Positions 16,758-25,738 of a stretch of 41,215 bases of DNA are shown here, piece by piece. The notes under the pieces are model-generated. The model worked only from the letters and a program-made list of their open reading frames with translations. It was not told where the DNA came from and ran no database searches. The DNA comes from a virus, in IMG/VR virus record IMGVR_UViG_3300036884_000017, positions 1-41,215 of that record, one strand, 5' to 3'. Positions within the stretch are counted from its first letter, which is position 1. Every line of letters starts with the position of its first letter. Position numbers and translations under genes: made by a program.

Positions 16758-18535
16758 TTGCGCATCCCGTTCTTGAGTTTGTAAGCGAGTTGAATATTCG
16801 CGTCGTTGGCGGGCAAACCGCGCTTGGTGAGCGAGGCGACTATCTGCGTGCGATCAGCATCCGGCACAACCCAATCCGCGCCGCGCTGCTCGTCGCTCAT
16901 CTTCCAGGGCGGCAGGGTGGTCTGGAAGAAACCGCCGACGCCTGTACCCGATAGGGCTTGGTCTTTCATCAAGCCCAGCGCGACGCCGCGCGCTTCGTCG
17001 CGACTGAGCGGGGCGCCGTTGCCTTTGGCGCTTTGTGCTGCGATCAGCGTATCACGCAGCGTAGTCTCGAATTGCTCCAGGTCTTTAGCCTTGTCGCTGC
17101 CCGGTTTCGGCGTGAGCGTGAAGCCCGCCGCGAGCATGTCGGCCTTCGTCGCCTGCACGGTGTCATGCACAAGGCCGTTAGCAGCGAGCGCTTTGGTATT
17201 GCCCTTGTCGATGCCCTCTTGCAGAGACAGCAAATGCTCGTAATGCTGTTTGGTTAGCTGGCCGCGCATCAGGGTTAAGTCGCTATTGGCGAACTGCTGC
17301 CGCGCGTTGGCATCCGTCGCCGACGATTGCCGTGACAGATCGTTAAACAGTTTGTTGTCATCTACTACCGGCCCCGCCGATAGGATCGAATCGACGTGCA
17401 TGCCCAAGTTCTGCGCCTTGATGAAAGCCATCTGCTGCGGGCTGATATCCGCGAGCGTCATCTGCTGGCCTTTTGCATCCATCTGGTTTTTGGTATCCCA
17501 GATGTTGCCGAGTATTGACTTGGAATATTCCGCTTGCGCCGAACGAATGCGCGACTCGTGCGCGCCAATCTCTTGCAGCGCGACCTTGCGCCCGTCTTCG
17601 TCCAGGCTACCGGCTTGATAGCGCTTGTTCACCTCGGCCTCTTGCTCAGTGAGGCTACCGGGGTTGCTCTGGATGATCGACAGCGCGGCTTGCGTGCCGT
17701 CTGTCTGCGATTGGCCTGCCGTGAGGATTTGCCGCAGCTTGTCTTGCGTCTCCTCGTCTATCGTTGCCGCAACGTCGGGCAACGCGAGAAATTTCCGCGC
17801 GTCTTTGGTTTGTCCGACAGCGGCAAGGTGGTTGATGACGCCTGCGTAGGTCTGCCCTAGCCCGACATTCACATAGCTGTCTTTGCCGTCGCTGGTCAGG
17901 CCGAGCATTGAGGCTTGATGCTCTAACTCGGTTTTCTGCCGCGCAATAGAAAGCTGATACATCGAATTATCAGCGCCATCCAACGGGTTGAACGACTTAA
18001 TAGCCGTGTCGCTTGACGTTTCCGCGATGGCCCTGGAGCCATTCACTTGCGCGGTGAATGTCTCGGCGCCCGCGTGCGTGGCGACTTGCGACGCAGCGGC
18101 TTGCAAAGTCGGCTGCGACGCCTGCATGAATAGCTCGCGCTGGCGCGGATTGGTGAGCGTATCGCCGATGCTTTCGCGGCGCTGCTGTAGCTCCGTGTGC
18201 ATGCCGCTCACCATGTCAGGGTCAGCGGCGTCCTGCCCTTTCATGTTGAGGTATCCGCTGCTCGGATCGTCGTCAGTGCCGTGTAGCATGCCGGTGACTT
18301 GCTGCGTGTATTGGGCGATGCCTTGCTTGGCTGCCGCCTCGTTGACGCTAGCCTGCTGTTCGGCGACAAGCGCGGCGACTTCGCTGCCGGTGGTGCCCAT
18401 CTGTGTGCCAAAGCGAATCTGCTCTTGCGCGCCGAGCGAAGTCCATTGCATCAGGCGCGAGGTATCCGACATACGTGCGTCGGGCAACCCCTGCGGTGCT
18501 ACCGTGGCGTTGTCATAGGTAGGGACGACAGGCAT
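16754..18535 (-). CDS. Internal virion protein, T7 gp15-like
   Basis: A 593-aa, Gln- and Ala-rich, mostly helical protein without transmembrane segments. The call rests on position: it lies between the gp14-like and the giant gp16-like protein, the standard order of podovirus ejection proteins, and its size fits. The sequence has repeated long helices (TNPRQRELFMQASQPTLQ, EDGRKVALQEIGAHESR). Start and stop overlap the neighbouring genes (TAATG and ATGA). It probably forms part of the trans-periplasmic DNA ejection channel. Confidence 0.8.
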   Translation of the reverse strand: MPVVPTYDNATVAPQGLPDARMSDTSRLMQWTSLGAQEQIRFGTQMGTTGSEVAALVAEQQASVNEAAAKQGIAQYTQQVTGMLHGTDDDPSSGYLNMKGQDAADPDMVSGMHTELQQRRESIGDTLTNPRQRELFMQASQPTLQAAASQVATHAGAETFTAQVNGSRAIAETSSDTAIKSFNPLDGADNSMYQLSIARQKTELEHQASMLGLTSDGKDSYVNVGLGQTYAGVINHLAAVGQTKDARKFLALPDVAATIDEETQDKLRQILTAGQSQTDGTQAALSIIQSNPGSLTEQEAEVNKRYQAGSLDEDGRKVALQEIGAHESRIRSAQAEYSKSILGNIWDTKNQMDAKGQQMTLADISPQQMAFIKAQNLGMHVDSILSAGPVVDDNKLFNDLSRQSSATDANARQQFANSDLTLMRGQLTKQHYEHLLSLQEGIDKGNTKALAANGLVHDTVQATKADMLAAGFTLTPKPGSDKAKDLEQFETTLRDTLIAAQSAKGNGAPLSRDEARGVALGLMKDQALSGTGVGGFFQTTLPPWKMSDEQRGADWVVPDADRTQIVASLTKRGLPANDANIQLAYKLKNGMRK

Positions 18536-19098
18536 TAGGTGCTCCCGAACGGATTAGGGAAACTGGTAGGGTCTTGCTTGTTGAGCCCGTACCACGTCGA
18601 CGCGACGCGACCCGCCGAGGCCAGCAGCGTGGTGCCTGCCGGGACTAGCGGGTTGATGTTGTTGCCCGCCTTATCAAGCAAGTCGGCGTTGGTGGTGTAG
18701 TTGTCGGCTTGCATGTCATAGGCCCAGGCGCGGCGGGTGGCGTTGTCCTGCACTACGAGCGCATCGCGTGCGCCCATGAATGCCGTCGAGGTCAAGATGT
18801 CGTTGGGCGATCCTTCCCCAAGATCAACGCCGTTTGCCGCCATCGACGCGCGCTGTGAGCTAAACATCTGCCCGGTACGCATCTGCGAGGTGTTGACACT
18901 AAGCTGCCCCTCCTGGCGCGCGACCGCTGCCTGCTGCGTCGCTATCTGCGCGTTGCGCAGGGCGATGGCCGAATTGACGGCCAGCGTGTCTTTCTGCGTC
19001 TGCGCTTGGTCGTAGGCGCCTTTGGCGCCCAGCAAGCCGCCTAGAAGCTGCGAGCCAAGAGCGAGGTATCCGAAGGGGGAACTATCATCAGTGGCCAT
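18535..19098 (-). CDS. Internal virion protein, T7 gp14-like
   Basis: A 187-aa protein with an N-terminal small-residue segment (YLALGSQLLGGLLGAKGAY) and a central helix rich in Ala and Gln (NAQIATQQAAVARQEGQL). Next comes the QRASMAANGVDLGEGSPNDIL region, which recurs in podovirus gp14-like core proteins. It is the first of three ejection genes and probably sits in the outer membrane after ejection. The start has GAAGGAACAGC upstream. Confidence 0.8.
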   Translation of the reverse strand: MATDDSSPFGYLALGSQLLGGLLGAKGAYDQAQTQKDTLAVNSAIALRNAQIATQQAAVARQEGQLSVNTSQMRTGQMFSSQRASMAANGVDLGEGSPNDILTSTAFMGARDALVVQDNATRRAWAYDMQADNYTTNADLLDKAGNNINPLVPAGTTLLASAGRVASTWYGLNKQDPTSFPNPFGST

Positions 19099-19148
19099 TG
19101 CGCTGTTCCTTCATGTTGTAGCTTGCGATTGTGGATGCGGGGCGTGCG

Positions 19149-19160
19149 GATACGTGCATC
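19149..19160 (-). promoter_or_regulatory. Junction motif, site B (TGCACGTA core)
   Basis: The minus strand reads GATGCACGTATC in the 65-bp gap between the nozzle stop and the gp14-like start, 50 bp from that start. It matches the other four junction sites. Confidence 0.5.
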
Positions 19161-19163
19161 GCG

Positions 19164-21404
19164 CTACCCTCCGAAAGCGACTTCGGCGGTGAGCGAAACC
19201 AACTCAAGCGGTAGCGGGTCAGTCTGCCGTATAAAGACTTGGCCGCTTGATGCCCATGACGAATCAAGCAGGATTGGCCCCACCTCGTCGCTGATAAGTC
19301 CAGGCGGCGAGCCGTAAGGCTCAATGGTGCGCTGCGCGTATTGCACGAGCTTTGAAGAATCCGGCCCGACGTAGATGCCGCTGGAACGGTAGCAACGCAG
19401 CCATACCTGATTAACATTCTTCGGGCGCCCTTGGCCGAAGCCGTTGTCGATACCTGCCGCGATGGGCAGCGTTGCCGCGTCGGCGGTAATGGGCAGGCCG
19501 ACTTGCACTTTGCTTGCAGCCTGCGGCAAGGTAATGGTGCCGGTGTTGCTGACAACGGGATCGGGCGCGACGGTAGCGCCATCGGCCAATACCTTAACCG
19601 TCATGCCCTCTAGCCACGTCAGCCCCGAGATAGTCGTCGCCGGTGCTCCGCTGTAGGTCGCGCCGCAATCCACAAAGTAGGCGTCGGCGAGCGTGGCGAA
19701 CTTGCGCGTATGCAAGCATTCGACAAAGCGCTTGCTCGCGCCGTTGATCGTGCGCTTGACAATCGCGTAGAGCACGTCCTGATTGTCTTCGGCTATGCAA
19801 CAGATGGCCTCAAAGGTGTCGGCAATGCCGGTGTCGTGGTGCGCCCAGCTTGCAATTTGCTGCTCCGGTACATAGGTCAGCGACAGCAGCGCTCCGGTAC
19901 TGCTGACGGCGTACAGGATCGGATAGGGCGCCTTACTGAATGCCATATCTACGATGGTGTTGTAGTCAAACAGGTGCTGGGCCAACATGCTAACGTCTTG
20001 CGACAGGTAGCCTTGCGCTTGCCAGTTGTAGGACATCTCGCGCACATGCCCGCCGCGTGCTTGCGCGAACAGCACAGCGTTGCCCACCACGATAGGCGTG
20101 ACGTTGTTGGCCCCCATGTAGGACTGTGGGCGCACGGCAATGCTGGCCGGCGTGAGCGCGTCGGAGTTGACCGGATTGACGCGGAATTCGCAGCTTGCTG
20201 TCAGCAGCATCAGGTTAGCTACCGGCACAATGTGCCGTATCGCGCTGGCCTCTCTTGCGGCGATGCGGAAGGCAATGCGATTGTCATCCTTCGTCGGTAT
20301 TGAGTAGGTAAGATTCGACTCCGTACCGGAGCGCGTCGCCCAAAAGTTTTGCGGACGGTTTGCTGTGCCGCCAAAGCATCGCCGCTGCTCGAAGTAGGAC
20401 ACAGCGCCGGGGTAGTTGCCAGTGGCGTCGTTGAAGCCCGTATCACTCAATGGCGGCGTTCTACTCACGTCGGGAGTGATGTTGGTATCCGCGAACGTGA
20501 CGGTAGCCCCGCCGCCCGAAGGGCCAGCCTGCCCGACATAGCCATAGAGGCCATACGTCAAGCTGTAGACGTTATAGCGAACATAAGTCCCTACCGTGCT
20601 CGGATCAACCCAGGTAATCGTATTCTTGTTGCCGGCTACCGACAGATCGTTATTCACGGTGCTGGTTGCGGTAGAGGCTACTGTTTCTTCCAGGCCCGAA
20701 GTGAGTACGCCCGTTACGACATACGCATGCGGCACAGTGCCACTTGCCGGCGATGCGGTAAGCGTTACGCTGGTAAAGGGGCAGGTCGGCGCTTGGAACA
20801 CAGGCGCGGCAAGCCGCCAGTTAGTCGCGCCGTAGCGGCGTAGCTCCTGTACGGGGTAGGTAGGATGTACCAGCGTGAGCACGTCAGCCGATTGCACATA
20901 GTGAATATCGAACAGGTCGGCAGCGGCATAGGGGTGTGGTACTTCATACTCGCCCGTTGCTGGCATCGCGTACCACTTACCCGCCGCGAGGTCAGTAGCG
21001 AACGTGCCAGAAGTGTGCGCGACAAGGCAGTAGTAATTCGTGCCACCATTGGCCCGCGCGTCGCCTACCACATACGCCGTGGTAGTCAGCCAAGCCGCAA
21101 GCGTACCGGCAAGCAATACTGCGCCGAGCGTATGCCATCGGAAATACTTATCGCCGACTTCGATAGCGAACGTCTGGGTATTGTTGTATGAGAACGGGAT
21201 AAGCCGCGATACCTTCGTGCTGTCCTTTGTCTCGCGCACGAACAGCGTGCCGGCCCGATTGCTGATTGGCCCGTGGGGCAGCGGGATGAAGTTCCGGCAA
21301 GTGGCAAGCCCCGCTTGGAACTTCGCGAGGTCAATGCGCCCCCAAGCTTCGGGGGAGAGTTCGCCAGAAGCGAATGAGCGGCGGAGGTCGCGGATAGTAG
21401 CCAT
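19164..21404 (-). CDS. Tail nozzle / tail tubular protein B-like
   Basis: A 746-aa protein. The N-terminus (IRDLRRSFASGELSPEAWGR, then a Cys-Arg-Asn-Phe segment and RAGTLFV) is the hallmark of the large podovirus nozzle family, which reads 'GELSP ... R.D...Y..G...N....P.G...RPGT.FV'. The rest is beta-rich, consistent with the propeller fold of these tail tubes. I chose the ATG at 21404, which overlaps the upstream stop (TAATG). A longer frame reaching 21491 would run into the adaptor gene. It forms the distal tail tube together with the 225-aa adaptor. Confidence 0.87.
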   Translation of the reverse strand: MATIRDLRRSFASGELSPEAWGRIDLAKFQAGLATCRNFIPLPHGPISNRAGTLFVRETKDSTKVSRLIPFSYNNTQTFAIEVGDKYFRWHTLGAVLLAGTLAAWLTTTAYVVGDARANGGTNYYCLVAHTSGTFATDLAAGKWYAMPATGEYEVPHPYAAADLFDIHYVQSADVLTLVHPTYPVQELRRYGATNWRLAAPVFQAPTCPFTSVTLTASPASGTVPHAYVVTGVLTSGLEETVASTATSTVNNDLSVAGNKNTITWVDPSTVGTYVRYNVYSLTYGLYGYVGQAGPSGGGATVTFADTNITPDVSRTPPLSDTGFNDATGNYPGAVSYFEQRRCFGGTANRPQNFWATRSGTESNLTYSIPTKDDNRIAFRIAAREASAIRHIVPVANLMLLTASCEFRVNPVNSDALTPASIAVRPQSYMGANNVTPIVVGNAVLFAQARGGHVREMSYNWQAQGYLSQDVSMLAQHLFDYNTIVDMAFSKAPYPILYAVSSTGALLSLTYVPEQQIASWAHHDTGIADTFEAICCIAEDNQDVLYAIVKRTINGASKRFVECLHTRKFATLADAYFVDCGATYSGAPATTISGLTWLEGMTVKVLADGATVAPDPVVSNTGTITLPQAASKVQVGLPITADAATLPIAAGIDNGFGQGRPKNVNQVWLRCYRSSGIYVGPDSSKLVQYAQRTIEPYGSPPGLISDEVGPILLDSSWASSGQVFIRQTDPLPLELVSLTAEVAFGG

Positions 21405-22081
21405 TACCGATTCGCAATCCAGGTAGTGCGCTGCGCAACAGTCAAGCGGCGCTGATTCGCATCGGAAGCGGTAGCCTTTGCCATCCACCATGTGAAGAAT
21501 TTTTCTTGTATCTCCTTGGCAGCGGCGCGGCCTTCGGCGCCCTTGATGATCGGCCCTGCCAACATGGATTCCAGCAGCATAGTCAGCGCCATCGTGAATA
21601 GCGGCGAGAACTGCGTCGGATCGACCACGTTCGCCGTGTATCGCAGCACAGCGTTTTCCTGATTGGTGTAGAGCACGTCCTGCCCGCCGAGCGTTTCCAC
21701 GACAAACGGCTGTGGCGTGTAGCTGCCCACGGCAACGGAAGGGATAGAGGAATACAAGTCATTCGGCAGGATCATGCCTACGGAATTGTCATCAGCAGCA
21801 TCTGCCGCGAGAATCGACAAGTAGTTAAGCACGCCGGTAGGCGTGCCGTAGGCGTACTTCCATTCGCTCGGGGGCGTGATAGCCAAGAGCGCAAGGGATA
21901 CGCGCTGCTGCGTAAAGCCCCATGTGTGCATTTCCATGATGGCGTCGCGCGCCATCGGGTAGAAGCGGGCGCAATGGCCTGATTGCGCGCTGCCATCGGG
22001 CGGCGCGATGCTAGACACTTGCGCCGGGTCGCCCAAGTGGGCCAGCGCTAGGTTACATATGTCGACTTCGGATGATGCCAT
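21404..22081 (-). CDS. Tail tubular protein A / head-tail adaptor
   Basis: A 225-aa protein beginning SEVDICNLALAHLGD, the classic opening of the T7 gp11-like adaptor family, followed by CARFYPMARDAIMEMHTWGFTQQR. It connects portal to nozzle. The start follows AGGAGTTAGTGAT. A likely terminator lies just upstream of it, between capsid and tail genes. Confidence 0.9.
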   Translation of the reverse strand: MASSEVDICNLALAHLGDPAQVSSIAPPDGSAQSGHCARFYPMARDAIMEMHTWGFTQQRVSLALLAITPPSEWKYAYGTPTGVLNYLSILAADAADDNSVGMILPNDLYSSIPSVAVGSYTPQPFVVETLGGQDVLYTNQENAVLRYTANVVDPTQFSPLFTMALTMLLESMLAGPIIKGAEGRAAAKEIQEKFFTWWMAKATASDANQRRLTVAQRTTWIANR

Positions 22082-22097
22082 ATCACTAACTCCTAAG

Positions 22098-22130
22098 AAA
22101 ACGGGGCGGGCTTTTTAAGGTGCCGCCCCG
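22098..22130 (-). terminator. Likely Rho-independent terminator between head and tail genes
   Basis: An 8-bp GC stem CGGGGCGG/CCGCCCCG (22102-22109 with 22123-22130) surrounds a 13-nt loop. On the minus strand it is followed by TTTTCTTAGG. It lies between the 110-aa gene and the adaptor and may lower tail gene expression relative to capsid genes. Confidence 0.7.
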
Positions 22131-22156
22131 CAAGTTCCCACTCGGAGGTAAGAGGG

Positions 22157-22489
22157 TTACAGCAAAGCTGCCGCGCCGACTTCTGCCTCTGCGGTATCCG
22201 CTTTCGCTTCTGCTTCCGCAGCTTCGATAGCCAGATCATTCCGCCCAGGCATCGCGTCCGACTTGGCCCGCGAGTCTTCCGCCTTGGCGCGCAGGTCAAT
22301 AGCCTTTTGCAGTGCAATGTCGTTCGCCTTGGCGGTAGCCTTGGCGTCGGCAGCGGTTTGCTTGCCATCGAGTAGCACAAGGTGTGTGTCGGAAGCAGAC
22401 ACGGCGCCCTCGGGCATCTCGACGGTATCGCCGGCATCCAGCAGCTTATTGCCGATGAATGCTTTTGCAGTGAGGCGGTAGCGTGGCAT
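22157..22489 (-). CDS. Hypothetical protein downstream of capsid genes
   Basis: A 110-aa protein. The N-terminal 50 residues (YRLTAKAFIGNKLLDAGDTVEMPEG) look like a small beta-barrel domain. The C-terminal half is an Ala/Lys/Asp/Glu-rich helix probably forming a coiled coil. It starts after AAGGAGCCAACACC. Similar two-part small proteins lie next to capsid genes in other podoviruses, but I cannot assign a function. It could be a head completion or decoration protein. Confidence 0.65.
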   Translation of the reverse strand: MPRYRLTAKAFIGNKLLDAGDTVEMPEGAVSASDTHLVLLDGKQTAADAKATAKANDIALQKAIDLRAKAEDSRAKSDAMPGRNDLAIEAAEAEAKADTAEAEVGAAALL

Positions 22490-22501
22490 GGTGTTGGCTC
22501 C

Positions 22502-22990
22502 TTACAAAACGGCGAAGCCGGACGGGTAGAACTTCGCGCCGTCTTGGACTTCGATGCCGAGGTCGGCCGTGACGGTGATTGCCGTGACCGTGCCGACGCT
22601 CACAAAGCGCGCACCAATGTAGCGCTGGCCGAGACTGGCGAGGCGCGGATTGATGCGGCAGGCGAAGCGCTTGCCGATGGTCAGCGACGCGGCCAGGATG
22701 GCGCCCGTACTGCCGATGACGGTCACATTGCCGGTGAGCGCGGCGGCGTCGGCGGCGATGATTTGCATCTCGACGCTGGTGCCGGTGCCGATGGCAACGG
22801 TAGTCTCGAAGCGGCCATATAGGCTTTGGCCTTCGCCCCAGTCGGCGACTTGCCCGCTGGGTACGCCTTGGCTGGCAACGTCGATGGCATTGGTGGAAAG
22901 CACGGAGGTATCCGTGGCGTGAACGTCTTGGCCGGTAACGGTGTTGCCTGTGATCGAACCAGACAATTGCAGGGCTGCATCAACAAACAT
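22502..22990 (-). CDS. Bbp16-like capsid cement protein
   Basis: A 162-aa, beta-rich protein resembling the Bbp16 cement protein of Bordetella phage BPP-1: 'MFVDAALQLSG', a TDVS-like region, then GEGQSLYGRFETTVA and a C-terminal DLGIEVQDG..FYPSGF. In BPP-1 such a protein stabilises the capsid shell from outside. I chose the ATG at 22990, which has AAGGAGATACAACC before it. It follows the major capsid gene by 26 bp. Confidence 0.85.
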   Translation of the reverse strand: MFVDAALQLSGSITGNTVTGQDVHATDTSVLSTNAIDVASQGVPSGQVADWGEGQSLYGRFETTVAIGTGTSVEMQIIAADAAALTGNVTVIGSTGAILAASLTIGKRFACRINPRLASLGQRYIGARFVSVGTVTAITVTADLGIEVQDGAKFYPSGFAVL

Positions 22991-23016
22991 GGTTGTATCT
23001 CCTTGGTGACGAGCGA

Positions 23017-24021
23017 TTAGGAAACGGTCGCTTCGGTGTTCAGCAGTTGGTCGACACGACGGAGCGGCACGCCGTCGAAAGACAACCACGAATTCGCGCG
23101 CCCGAACTGATCCAAGCCCTTCTCAACAGCCAGCGTGTTTTGCGACTTGTTGAGCGATTGCAGGCGGAGAATCGAGTGAATGGTGCGGTTCATGTAGAAC
23201 GCCGGGGAACCCATGCCCATTGCCGGGATGCGATCCAGGGCGCGCGACATTAGCGCGATCAGGTCGGCGGCGCCGGCATTGGCGACGAGCTTGGTTGTGT
23301 CGATGTTGCAGATGCGAACGACATAGCGCCAGTCCTTGACCACGAGGCCGTTCTTCCACTGGTAGTGGGTTTCCAGCGCGCGGTAAGGGTTGCCGCTGCC
23401 GTCATAGACGGTCATTTCGCCGTGATCCTCTTGCAGCAAGCCGGCCTTGGAACCCTTCGGGAACGGGCAGAACACGGTATTCTCGCCCCAGACAACGAGG
23501 TAGATGGACGTGTTGACGTTGCTGGCGCCGCCTGCGTTGATGATGTTCTGCGCGTTGCCGGCACCGCTGATGGCGCCGTAGCGGGCGGCGAGGCCCAGGT
23601 ATTGACGCGGATCGGTGGCGGGGTTGCCGTAGAACAACGTGCCGGTCTGCGTCTGGTTCATGGCTTCGAGGAAAGCCTGATCTTCCGACAAGCGGAACTG
23701 CGGCGTGTTGCCGTTGAGTTCGGCGAGGTCTTTGTCGATTCGGCTGTAGGCTTCCAGCATGCCGCAAGACTCGTCGACTTGCGCCGTGGTGCTCTTGCTG
23801 GACGGCACGCCTTGGTTCAGCGAACGCCAATAGACGGCGGGCAGGCCCGTGCGGATCGTGACGCGATGGCCGGTCGGCAGGTTGCCTTCCAGGAACAGCG
23901 CATCGGACAGCACCTCGTTGGTCTGTGACAGCAGTTCGGCGACGACCGGGATGCGGCCATCGGGATCAATACGCTTGGCCCAATCCGCGAGGGTCAGGGC
24001 ATTGGTTGCGAGAGTTGCCAT
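23017..24021 (-). CDS. Major capsid protein (HK97 fold, Bbp17-like)
   Basis: A 334-aa protein. The opening (TLATNALTLADWAKRIDPDG) and the segments LPTGHRVTIRTGLPAVYWR and GTLFYGNPATDPRQYLGL are typical of the BPP-1-type major capsid protein group. Position between scaffold and cement protein agrees. Preceded by TAGGAGCTATACAAA, a strong ribosome site fitting the most abundant virion protein. No N-terminal cleavage site can be judged from sequence alone. Confidence 0.92.
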   Translation of the reverse strand: MATLATNALTLADWAKRIDPDGRIPVVAELLSQTNEVLSDALFLEGNLPTGHRVTIRTGLPAVYWRSLNQGVPSSKSTTAQVDESCGMLEAYSRIDKDLAELNGNTPQFRLSEDQAFLEAMNQTQTGTLFYGNPATDPRQYLGLAARYGAISGAGNAQNIINAGGASNVNTSIYLVVWGENTVFCPFPKGSKAGLLQEDHGEMTVYDGSGNPYRALETHYQWKNGLVVKDWRYVVRICNIDTTKLVANAGAADLIALMSRALDRIPAMGMGSPAFYMNRTIHSILRLQSLNKSQNTLAVEKGLDQFGRANSWLSFDGVPLRRVDQLLNTEATVS

Positions 24022-24054
24022 TTTGTATAGCTCCTATGAAAAGTAAATTGGGTA

Positions 24055-24738
24055 CTACTTCTTACCGTAAAGCCTTTCGGCGTAGGTCAGTTCCTTCCCG
24101 TCATCGGCGGGCTTGCCGCCCGTTACGAGCTTGTCGGGGCTGATCGCCTTGGCCGCACGGTATGCGAAGCGAATAAACTCGGGGTGGTCGCCGAGGCCGG
24201 TAGCGTTGAGGAGTTGCTTGAGGGCAGGCGAGCCGAAGGCGTTGATAGCCCTGACGGCCATCGCGCCATTCGCTGCGAACTTGGCGCCGCCGAATTCGGC
24301 GTCGGTCTCCGCAGCTTCTACCCATTCTTTGTGCGTGGTTCGCAGAAGGTCGACTTGTTGCTGCCGCATTACCGGCCCAACTTTGTCGATAACCTTCTGC
24401 GCAGCTTCTTGCGTCATGTTCAACTCTTTCGCCACCTCGCTGTATGCTTTGATGACGTTCGGGTTAAATACGTCGCCTTCGGTTGCTTTGAATTCGTACT
24501 GCTCGGGGGCGCCAGCGGGTGCGGCATCCTTGGGCTTGTCCGTAGCTGCTGGGTCGGTCGTCGCAACAGTAGCGGCGGTGGCATCGGCAGTCGCGGTTGT
24601 GGTCGCAGCGGGGGCGGCAGCAACGGGCGCAGTGCTCGCGGCAGTCGTCGTGGCTGCGGCAGGAGCGGCAGCAGGTGTTGCGGGCGCAGTGCTCGCGGTA
24701 TCGGCAGTCGCAGCAGTTGCGACGGGGGTATCAGCCAT
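24055..24738 (-). CDS. Scaffolding protein
   Basis: A 227-aa protein. Residues 2-70 are a low-complexity Ala/Thr/Pro stretch. The second half has the acidic and helical segments usual in phage scaffolds (EGDVFNPNVIKAYSEVAKELNMTQEAAQKVIDKVGP). Position directly upstream of the capsid gene supports the call. It overlaps the stop of the 103-aa gene, with AAGGAGCAACTAGCAA as ribosome site. Missing serine-protease signature suggests scaffold only. Confidence 0.8.
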   Translation of the reverse strand: MADTPVATAATADTASTAPATPAAAPAAATTTAASTAPVAAAPAATTTATADATAATVATTDPAATDKPKDAAPAGAPEQYEFKATEGDVFNPNVIKAYSEVAKELNMTQEAAQKVIDKVGPVMRQQQVDLLRTTHKEWVEAAETDAEFGGAKFAANGAMAVRAINAFGSPALKQLLNATGLGDHPEFIRFAYRAAKAISPDKLVTGGKPADDGKELTYAERLYGKK

Positions 24739-25042
24739 TTGCTAGTTGCTCCTTAATCATCAGATCGTAATGGTCTGGGCAGTGCTGCATCAGCAGATGC
24801 AATACGCCTAGCCCCTCGTGTCGCCGCCCCTCGTTGAAAGCCATGCGCAGGGCATCGCTATCGAACGACGAGCGCCAAACGCCTGCGCTTGCCAGCAAGC
24901 GGTAAATGATTCGGCGCCCTTGGCGCGTCTTCATCTGCCACCGCCAATCTACCTCTTGCTCTTTGGCCTCGGACTTCTGGCGCCGCGCTTGGTCAGCAAG
25001 AGCGTTTTCGGTTTCGTCCAGGGCAAGAGGGTCGTTGTTCAT
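24731..25042 (-). CDS. Bbp19-like head protein
   Basis: A 103-aa protein with a conserved helical core (VDWRWQMKTRQGRRIIYRLLASAGVWRSSF ending in a Gly-rich turn EGRRHEGL). It matches the small Bbp19-like family found between portal and scaffold genes in BPP-1-type phages. The role in the virion is not known. It overlaps the scaffold start. Junction motif C lies 29 bp upstream of the start. Confidence 0.8.
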   Translation of the reverse strand: MNNDPLALDETENALADQARRQKSEAKEQEVDWRWQMKTRQGRRIIYRLLASAGVWRSSFDSDALRMAFNEGRRHEGLGVLHLLMQHCPDHYDLMIKEQLANG

Positions 25043-25071
25043 GGTTCGGTACGATAGCCGGGTAGCTAGTG

Positions 25072-25083
25072 GTTACGTGCATT
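25072..25083 (-). promoter_or_regulatory. Junction motif, site C (TGCACGTA core)
   Basis: The minus strand reads AATGCACGTAAC just after the TGA of the 106-aa gene, 29 bp upstream of the Bbp19-like start. It matches the other junction sites over 8-9 core bases. Confidence 0.45.
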
Positions 25084-25403
25084 CAGCCTGGATACAGCAG
25101 GCCCGCAGCGTTCGCGCTCGTACTTGCAGCCGGGCGTATCTCCATGTCAGTGATTTGCCAGCAGCTTGACGCCTCGGCCTCTTGGCCTTGCGTCTGGTAG
25201 CTGCTGGCGCTCGTAACTTCTACCGCGCAGTGAATGGTCAGCTTGGTGCCAACGGCAGGCGGCTGAGTGAGGCCCAGCTTGGCAAGCGCGTCGTCATCCA
25301 GGCGAAGTTCCAGGCCGTAAGGGTACTTCGGTGCGTCAGCGGCGGTAGGCTCGGTTTGCTCCTTGGCCTCCTCCGCTGACATTTGCATATTGACCATCGC
25401 CAT
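25083..25403 (-). CDS. Hypothetical head-region protein
   Basis: A 106-aa protein. After an acidic N-terminus it has YPYGLELRLDDDALAKLGL and VGTKLTIHCAVEVTSAS, a small beta domain found in proteins near capsid genes of this phage group. I recognise no named family. It is preceded by AGGAGAGCAGC, so it is well translated. A structural or head-assembly role is likely by position only. Confidence 0.7.
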   Translation of the reverse strand: MAMVNMQMSAEEAKEQTEPTAADAPKYPYGLELRLDDDALAKLGLTQPPAVGTKLTIHCAVEVTSASSYQTQGQEAEASSCWQITDMEIRPAASTSANAAGLLYPG

Positions 25404-25418
25404 GCTGCTCTCCTTCGG

Positions 25419-25727
25419 CTACGAGGTAACGCCGGCTTTCTTCAAGTCGGCGGTGATGCTAGTAACCGCGGCCACCAGCAGATCGTTGTTGATGCACAAC
25501 GCGGAGAGTTGCGAGGTAGTGAGGTTGGCGATTTGCGCCGAGGAAAGCGATGCCGTTCCGACAGTGGTCAATGCGGCGACTTGCGCAGTGGTCAGCACGG
25601 CGGCGGGCAGTGCGCCTTGTATGGAGCAAAGCTGCTCGTCAAGCGCAGTAGTCGGATTCTTGAAGCCCGTCTTGCCGGTGGTGTCATCAATCAGGGACAT
25701 CAGCGGGGAACCTTGTTTTAACGTCAT
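25419..25727 (-). CDS. Hypothetical structural-region protein with short leucine-threonine repeats
   Basis: A 102-aa protein. I chose the ATG at 25727 because AAGGAGAAACACC precedes it, although the frame is open much further upstream. The central part has short repeated units (AQVAALTTVGTASLSSAQIANLTTSQLSAL), similar to helical repeat segments in other phage structural proteins. Function unknown. It sits between the small spike-like proteins and the 106-aa gene. Confidence 0.65.
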   Translation of the reverse strand: MTLKQGSPLMSLIDDTTGKTGFKNPTTALDEQLCSIQGALPAAVLTTAQVAALTTVGTASLSSAQIANLTTSQLSALCINNDLLVAAVTSITADLKKAGVTS

Positions 25728-25738
25728 GGTGTTTCTCC

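Noticed and set aside
19164-21491. Nozzle gene starting at 21491
   Set aside because: The extra residues overlap the adaptor gene. The ATG at 21404 overlaps the adaptor stop and gives the family N-terminus.
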